Of a stretch of 31,458 bases of DNA, positions 26,912 through 31,458 are shown one piece after another. The translations under genes and the position numbers were made by a program. The stretch lies in contig CALCHI010000538.1 of assembly GCA_937901285.1 (NCBI GenBank), positions 1 to 31,458 of the forward strand, read 5' to 3'. Numbering within the stretch: position 1 is the first letter of the stretch; each line of letters starts with the position of its first letter. The notes under the pieces were generated by a model. The model searched no databases. It saw nothing but the letters and a program-made list of their open reading frames with translations, and had not been told where the DNA came from. This DNA comes from UBA8437 sp003445035 (lineage in GTDB: Bacteria; Planctomycetota; Planctomycetia; Planctomycetales; Planctomycetaceae).

Positions 26912-27805
26912 ATGGCCGACGTGTATCAACCAGTCATCATCATCGGTGCCGCGCGATCCGGAACCAACATGTTGCGGGATGTGCTGACCAGCCTCCCGGG
27001 CGTGGGGACCTGGCCGTGCGACGAAATCAACTACATCTGGCGGCACCGCAACTCCCGCTGTCCGCTTGACGAGTTCCAGCCTCACCAGGCCACCGAACCC
27101 GTTCGGCGGTTCATCAGGAGAGAATTTGACCGGGTCGCCGGACGCGAGGGACTCAACGTCGTGGTCGAGAAGACCTGTGCCAATTCCCTGCGGGTGGGTT
27201 TTGTCGACCAGGTCGTTCCTGATGCACGGTACCTGTTCCTGGGACGCGATGGCGTCGACGTGGTGGCCTCGGCAATGAAGTGCTGGACCAACCCCATCGA
27301 CCTGGGTTACATCTTTCGCAAGGCCCGGTTTGTTCCCTGGAGCGATGTGCCTTACTACGGGGCCCGCTACCTGGCGAATCGGCTTTTCCACCTGGTCTCG
27401 GGGAAGAAACGCCTGGCCTCCTGGGGACCCCGCTTTGAGGGCATGCAGCAGGCGCTGGCCGAGCGGTCGCTGGCCGAGGTCTGTGCCCTTCAGTGGGCCC
27501 GGAGTGTCGAACTGGCCTCCGAGGCGTTGTCGAGCATCGCTGCGGATCGCGTGCTCAGCCTGCAGTACGAGCAGTTCGTTGAAACGCCGCAGGAACACGC
27601 TCAGCGGATCGTCGATTTCCTCGAGATCGACGCGGACCCCACGGCGATCGCGTCATCGGTTGCCAATGTCAGTCGTCGGAGCGTGGGGAAAGGGCGTCGC
27701 CAACTGGACGACGAAACCACCGCTTCGATCATGCCGATTCTCCAGTCCGCCTCCGAGCCGTCGGAAGTCGAATCGGGGAATCCGTCCCGGGAAGCTGCTG
27801 CCTAG
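26912..27805 (+). CDS. PAPS-dependent sulfotransferase
   Basis: Probably transfers sulfate from PAPS to a sugar or other acceptor. The 297-residue protein has the 5'-phosphosulfate loop GAARSGTNML (residues 12-21). The 3'-phosphate motif is YLFLGRDGVDVVASAMKCW, with Arg and Ser in the usual spacing. Later blocks VCALQWARSVELA and VLSLQYEQFVETPQEHAQRIVDFLEI are typical of the Sulfotransfer family. Length is normal (~280-300). The ATG at 26912 is chosen because homology begins nine residues later; an in-frame start at 26783 would add 43 Arg-rich residues. It heads the plus-strand operon 26912-31458, 7 nt before the phosphoglycosyl transferase. Placement in an exopolysaccharide locus suggests sulfation of the polymer, which is inference. 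Confidence 0.88.
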   Translation: MADVYQPVIIIGAARSGTNMLRDVLTSLPGVGTWPCDEINYIWRHRNSRCPLDEFQPHQATEPVRRFIRREFDRVAGREGLNVVVEKTCANSLRVGFVDQVVPDARYLFLGRDGVDVVASAMKCWTNPIDLGYIFRKARFVPWSDVPYYGARYLANRLFHLVSGKKRLASWGPRFEGMQQALAERSLAEVCALQWARSVELASEALSSIAADRVLSLQYEQFVETPQEHAQRIVDFLEIDADPTAIASSVANVSRRSVGKGRRQLDDETTASIMPILQSASEPSEVESGNPSREAAA

Positions 27806-27812
27806 AGCACTG

Positions 27813-28472
27813 ATGGCCATGACGTTCATCCGACGATTCACCAAGACACTGGCCGACTACTCGTTGGCACTCGTGCTCGTTATCGCGTGTTTCCCGTTGT
27901 TCCTGGCCGCCGTCCTGGTCATCAAGTCGTTTTCACGGGGACCACTGCTCTACGTGCAGGACCGAATTGGTTTCAACGGTTGCCGGTTCCAGATCTTCAA
28001 GTTCCGCACGATGACCGTTGGTGCCGATGAGACCGGCTCGGGTTCGGTGACCGTTCGCAGTGATCCGCGGGTCTTTTTCGGAGCCGGGTTTCTGAGGCGG
28101 ACCAAGATCGATGAATTGCCCCAGTTGTTCAACGTCCTCAACGGCACGATGTCACTGGTTGGTCCGAGGCCGACCGTTGACGAGGACTACCAGCGGATGA
28201 GTGAAGAGCAACGCCGTCGTTTCTCGGTCAAACCGGGACTGACCGGCCTGGCCCAGGTGCGTGGCAACACGGCGCTGTCGTGGCCCGAGCGGATTGAACA
28301 CGACTGCTGGTACATCGACCACCAGGGCACCTGGCTGGATTTCTCGATCCTGCTCAGAACCGTGCTGCTGCTCGTCACCGTCCAGGCCGATTCCCACCCG
28401 CCGACCAGTGACGAGTGGGCCGGTGACCGGGGAAATGACTCTGCGAGTGAACCGGTGCGACCGGCCGCCTGA
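27813..28472 (+). CDS. Initiating phosphoglycosyl transferase (small monotopic PGT)
   Basis: Transfers the first sugar phosphate from a UDP-sugar to undecaprenyl phosphate, starting repeat-unit assembly on the inner membrane. The 219-residue product has a single N-terminal re-entrant/membrane helix (~13-35, LADYSLALVLVIACFPLFLAAVLVI). It then carries LLYVQDRIGFNGCRFQIFKFRTM, the catalytic Asp100-Glu101 dyad (RRTKIDELPQL), GTMSLVGPRP and KPGLTGLAQVRGN. The short form, lacking the extra N-terminal domains of WbaP, is like PglC. Two ATGs, 27813 and 27819, are both possible starts and neither has a strong Shine-Dalgarno. The 3' end overlaps the formyltransferase reading frame. This is the only initiating enzyme in the window. 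Confidence 0.93.
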   Translation: MAMTFIRRFTKTLADYSLALVLVIACFPLFLAAVLVIKSFSRGPLLYVQDRIGFNGCRFQIFKFRTMTVGADETGSGSVTVRSDPRVFFGAGFLRRTKIDELPQLFNVLNGTMSLVGPRPTVDEDYQRMSEEQRRRFSVKPGLTGLAQVRGNTALSWPERIEHDCWYIDHQGTWLDFSILLRTVLLLVTVQADSHPPTSDEWAGDRGNDSASEPVRPAA

Positions 28473-29544
28473 TCCCTCTTCGAAACGCTGTCCGATCATT
28501 TCAGAAACCCAAACCGGAACCAGGCCCATCACGACATCCCAGCCGAGAATCGTGTGCGTCGGCTCCAATCTCGAAAGCCGCGTTGTGCTCGAGGGATTGA
28601 TCGCCACCGGTGCGCAGGTCGTCGGCCTGGTGACTCTGCCGGGCGGCAGTTCGGCGGTGTCCGACCACGTGGACCTGCACCCGCTGTGCCAGCAGCACGG
28701 GATCGCGACGATCGACACGACCGACATCAACAGCGGTCCCACGATCAAGGCGATCGAGCGGCTGGAGCCGGACTACCTGTATACGCTGGGCTGGAGCCAG
28801 TTGTTCGGCGACGAGTTGTTGTCGGTGCCGGCCCGGTATGTCGTCGGCAGCCACCCCTCGCCGTTGCCCGAAGGTCGAGGTCGCGCGCCGGTGCCGTGGA
28901 CAATCCTGCAGGGTTGTGACCGGTCAGCCGTTACGCTGTTTCGAATGGACATCGGAGTGGATTCCGGGCCGATCCTCTGCCAGAAGTGGTTTTCGGTTCC
29001 ACCGGGTGGCTACGCCAGCGACATCTACGAACTGGTCGCCGACAACCTCCGCGACGCCTTTTGCGAACTCCACGAGGCCCAGCGGTCCGGAACGGTGGTC
29101 CCCGAACGGGTCCAGCCGACCGAGGGGTCCTCGTACCGGGCCAAGCGGACACCCGCCGACGGTCACATCGACTTCCACCAGTCGGCCGAAACCATCGAAA
29201 GGCTTGTCCGCGCTGTCTCGCACCCGTACCCCGGGGCTTACAGCTACTACGGGGGGACGAAGGTGGTCTTCTGGCGAGCGAGCCTGCAGGAGATCCCCAA
29301 CCGTGTCGGAACCCCGGGCCAGATCCTGCTGTCACAAGACGGCCGGTTGCTGGTCCAGGCCGGTGATCGACCGTTGTGGCTGTTCGATGCGATGGTCGAG
29401 AGCGGCCCGGAATGCGATACCCTGTTCCGGCTGGGGCACAAGTTCGGGTACGCCGTCGAGGACGAACTGCATCGGTTGCAGAACGAGTTGTCGCGTTTGC
29501 GGATGGAATGGGACACGTGGCGGCAGGCCAGGGAGGCCGCATGA
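28435..29544 (+). CDS. Formyltransferase-family protein (Fmt-like, probable sugar N-formyltransferase)
   Basis: A 369-residue protein with the methionyl-tRNA formyltransferase/sugar N-formyltransferase fold. The N-terminal Rossmann part begins RIVCVGSNLESRVVLEGLIATGAQVVGLV. The formyl-THF site reads VVGSHPSPLPEGRGRAPVPW and the acid is in FRMDIGVDSGPIL. His140 and Asp176 keep the exact spacing of the catalytic His/Asp of Fmt, but the usual Asn two residues before His is Gly138. A C-terminal domain follows (YRAKRTPADGHIDFHQSAETIERLVRAVSHPYPGAYSYY). The C-terminal ~30 residues form a probable helix. The only ATG is at 28435, inside the end of the preceding gene, with GGGG 3 nt away; this gives a 37-residue unconserved leader, so a non-ATG start nearer 28540 is possible. 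It overlaps the deacetylase gene by 4 nt. Confidence 0.8.
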   Translation: MTLRVNRCDRPPDPSSKRCPIISETQTGTRPITTSQPRIVCVGSNLESRVVLEGLIATGAQVVGLVTLPGGSSAVSDHVDLHPLCQQHGIATIDTTDINSGPTIKAIERLEPDYLYTLGWSQLFGDELLSVPARYVVGSHPSPLPEGRGRAPVPWTILQGCDRSAVTLFRMDIGVDSGPILCQKWFSVPPGGYASDIYELVADNLRDAFCELHEAQRSGTVVPERVQPTEGSSYRAKRTPADGHIDFHQSAETIERLVRAVSHPYPGAYSYYGGTKVVFWRASLQEIPNRVGTPGQILLSQDGRLLVQAGDRPLWLFDAMVESGPECDTLFRLGHKFGYAVEDELHRLQNELSRLRMEWDTWRQAREAA

Positions 29545-30236
29545 ACATGAAGAACGTTTTGGTCGTGGCGGCTCATCCCGACGACGAGGTGCTTGGAGTC
29601 GGCGGGACCATCCCGTTGATCAAGGAGCAGGGGGGCAACGTGTCGGTGGTGATCGTCACCGACGGCAGCAGCACCCAGTACGCCGACGACCCCGACATCC
29701 TGGCTCGCAAGCAACAGCACGCGGAAAAAGCCAACCGGGTCCTGGGGACCGATGAACTCATCCAGTGGGACTTTCCGGACATGCGGCTCGATACGGTCGA
29801 GCACTGCCAGCTCAACCAGGCCTTCGAGTCTCTGATCCACCAGCGACGGTTCGACACGGTGTTTGTTCAGAACGGCGACGACATCAACATGGATCATCAA
29901 CTGATCTACAAGTCGGTCATGGTCGCCACGAGACCGCTTCCCGATCAGCCGGTCAACCAGGTCCTGAGCTACCAGGTCAACTCGTCGACCGAATGGGGGG
30001 GGCGGACCCAGAACACGATTTTCTGTCCGAACTACTTCGTCGACATCAGCCGGACGCTCGAAACGAAGCTCGCGGCGATGGAGGTTTACGTGGACGAATT
30101 GCGCGAGTATCCCCATCCTCGCAGCATCCAGGCGCTCCGCCAGAGAGCGATGGTCTACGGCAACGAGGTGGGCTACGAATCGGCGGAACCATTCAAACTG
30201 TTGTTGTTTCGGGGTGCCCTGGGGCAGGCCGCGTAA
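29541..30236 (+). CDS. PIG-L/LmbE-family deacetylase
   Basis: Zn-dependent de-N-acetylase of the PIG-L family, 231 residues, cytosolic (no signal). The metal site is AAHPDDEVLGVGGT, with His12 and Asp15, and a later His119 in INMDHQ. The block VVIVTDGSSTQYADDPDILARKQQHAEKANRVLG is typical. Known members deacetylate GlcNAc-containing substrates. The ATG at 29541 overlaps the stop of the formyltransferase (ATGA) and GGGAGG lies 4 nt upstream; a second in-frame ATG at 29547 is also close. Such tight coupling suggests the two act on the same sugar: amine exposure here, N-acylation by the neighbour. The acceptor is unknown. Confidence 0.9.
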   Translation: MNMKNVLVVAAHPDDEVLGVGGTIPLIKEQGGNVSVVIVTDGSSTQYADDPDILARKQQHAEKANRVLGTDELIQWDFPDMRLDTVEHCQLNQAFESLIHQRRFDTVFVQNGDDINMDHQLIYKSVMVATRPLPDQPVNQVLSYQVNSSTEWGGRTQNTIFCPNYFVDISRTLETKLAAMEVYVDELREYPHPRSIQALRQRAMVYGNEVGYESAEPFKLLLFRGALGQAA

Positions 30237-30272
30237 CCAGTCACCACGGGACGTCCAAGTCGGAATCCAGTC

Positions 30273-31458
30273 ATGCACGTGCTGTTTGTCCACAAGAACT
30301 TCCCGGCACAGTTCGGCCACATCGGTCGGCACCTGGTCGATCACCACGATTTCCAGTGCAGCTTCGTCTGTGAGCTGGAGCCGGGGGATTTCGACGGGAT
30401 CGAGCGGATCCAGTACAAGATCGACGGGGGAGCGACCCGGGACACGCACTATTGCAGCCGCACCTTCGAGAACGCGACGTGGCACGCTCACGCGGTCTAC
30501 GAGACGATGAAGGCTCGGCCGGACATCAAGCCCGACCTGGTGGTCGGACACAGCGGGTTTGGTTCAACCCTGTTCCTGGCCGACCTCTACGACTGCCCGA
30601 TCGTCAATTACTTCGAGTACTACTATCACTCGAAGGGATCGGACCTGGATTTTCGTCCCGAGTTTCCCACCCGGGAACTCGATCAACTCAGGTCACGCAC
30701 CCGCAACGCGATGATCCATCTCGACCTGCAGACCTGCCGGGTCGCCTACGCACCGACCAAGTGGCAGGCCGGGCTACTGCCATCGGAGTACGAGCACAAG
30801 ATCGAGGCCATCTTCGACGGGATTGATCGCGAGGTCTGGCGGCGGCGTCCGGACGTGCCCAGGAAGATTGGCGACCGGGAGATTTCCCCGGAGACGCGGA
30901 TCGTGACCTACGTCTCGCGAGGTTTCGAGTCGATGCGTGGTTTCGACATCTTCATGAAGGTAGCCAAGCGAATCTGTGATGCCCGGGATGACGTGCTGTT
31001 TGTTTGCGTGGGCAGTGACCGGGTCTGTTATGGAGGCGATCTGAACCGGATCGAGGAGGATTCGTACCGCGAGCACGTGCTCAAGCAGGACGATTACGAT
31101 CTCTCGAAGTTCCTGTTCACCGGCCGGGTCACTCCGTTCGAACTGGTCGACATCTTCTCGCTGTCGGATCTCCACATCTACCTGACCGTTCCGTTTGTGC
31201 TCAGCTGGTCGATGATGAACTCGCTCTCTTGTGGCTGCACCGTGCTGGCCAGCGACACCGAGCCGGTGCAGGAGATGATCCGTCACGGCGAGAACGGATT
31301 GCTGGCCGGTTTTTTTGATGTCGACGGATTCGTCGATCAGGCCCTGGAGGTTCTCGAGGATCCGGACAAGTTCCGGCATCTTGGAGAAGCGGGTGCGGCG
31401 ATGATCGAGGCGGACTACAGCCTGGACGTCTGCTTGCCGCGGATGCTCGACCTGTACG
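30273..31458 (+). CDS. Glycosyltransferase with PF12000-type N-terminal domain (GT4), 3'-truncated by window edge
   Basis: The frame is open from the ATG at 30273 to the window end, 395 codons with no stop. The protein starts MHVLFVHKNFPAQFGHIGRHL, characteristic of the Glyco_trans_4 N-terminal family (PF12000). It contains VVGHSGFGSTLFL, PIVNYFEYYYHSKGSDLDF and PTKWQAGLLPSEY. The C-terminal GT-B domain has the donor-site region LTVPFVLSWSMMNSLSCGCTVLASDTEPVQEMI. In that region the usual acidic EX7E first residue is not obvious, as in other PF12000 enzymes. It lies 36 nt after the deacetylase gene on the same strand, so it is probably part of the same operon. Only a few residues are likely missing, since the last visible part resembles the C-terminal helix (YSLDVCLPRMLDLY). 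Confidence 0.88.
   Translation, partial: MHVLFVHKNFPAQFGHIGRHLVDHHDFQCSFVCELEPGDFDGIERIQYKIDGGATRDTHYCSRTFENATWHAHAVYETMKARPDIKPDLVVGHSGFGSTLFLADLYDCPIVNYFEYYYHSKGSDLDFRPEFPTRELDQLRSRTRNAMIHLDLQTCRVAYAPTKWQAGLLPSEYEHKIEAIFDGIDREVWRRRPDVPRKIGDREISPETRIVTYVSRGFESMRGFDIFMKVAKRICDARDDVLFVCVGSDRVCYGGDLNRIEEDSYREHVLKQDDYDLSKFLFTGRVTPFELVDIFSLSDLHIYLTVPFVLSWSMMNSLSCGCTVLASDTEPVQEMIRHGENGLLAGFFDVDGFVDQALEVLEDPDKFRHLGEAGAAMIEADYSLDVCLPRMLDLY

Noticed and set aside
26588..27598. N-terminal extension of the minus-strand GT4 reading frame
   Set aside because: It runs antisense through the sulfotransferase gene, shows no family similarity, and a good ribosome binding site sits before the internal ATG at 26587.

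Overview
The window is GC-rich, densely packed chromosomal DNA. The gene set and protein style (S9 with a long acidic N-terminal extension, an AhcY/MetF/MetH methyl cycle, and a large mixed-strand exopolysaccharide island with AsnB-type amidotransferases, a sulfotransferase and a TPR-fused O-antigen polymerase) fit a member of the Planctomycetota. That assignment is an inference from gene content, not from a marker phylogeny. No tRNA, rRNA, CRISPR array, insertion sequence or phage gene was seen.

Region 1 (1-10452) is housekeeping. It holds the 3' part of rpsI with a 15-bp tandem repeat encoding an acidic tail, the Mg2+ transporter mgtE, and a DUF4105/Lnb-type protein. Then comes a methionine/SAM-cycle block: ahcY on the minus strand, divergent from metF-metH on the plus strand, which overlap by 11 nt. 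Fumarase fumC follows on the minus strand. AhcY clears S-adenosylhomocysteine to homocysteine, MetF supplies methyl-THF, and MetH remethylates homocysteine. The ahcY-metF intergenic region carries candidate promoters in both directions and a long hairpin just before metF.

Region 2 (10577-16605, minus strand) is a Wzx/Wzy-type export operon: wza-like outer-membrane export lipoprotein, wzc-like polysaccharide co-polymerase/tyrosine kinase with a C-terminal tyrosine cluster, and a large O-antigen polymerase with C-terminal TPRs.

Region 3 (16775-25368, plus strand) holds a membrane-anchored APH-fold kinase-like protein, a Wzx-like flippase, an AsnB-like amidotransferase, a second polymerase/ligase-like membrane protein, a GT4 glycosyltransferase and a second AsnB-like amidotransferase. 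From the flippase on, gene junctions overlap by 4 nt or are 1-2 nt apart, so this is a true operon.

Region 4 (25382-31458) has one GT4 gene on the minus strand. Divergent from it, behind a good sigma70-like promoter, lie a PAPS sulfotransferase, an initiating phosphoglycosyl transferase, a formyltransferase, a PIG-L deacetylase and a PF12000-type glycosyltransferase cut by the window end. Together regions 2-4 describe a lipid-linked, Wzy-polymerised, exported polysaccharide that is probably sulfated, carries amidated sugars and perhaps N-formyl sugars. The most unusual parts are the coupled formyltransferase/deacetylase pair, the paired amidotransferases with paired polymerases, and the repeat-expanded acidic tail on ribosomal protein S9.
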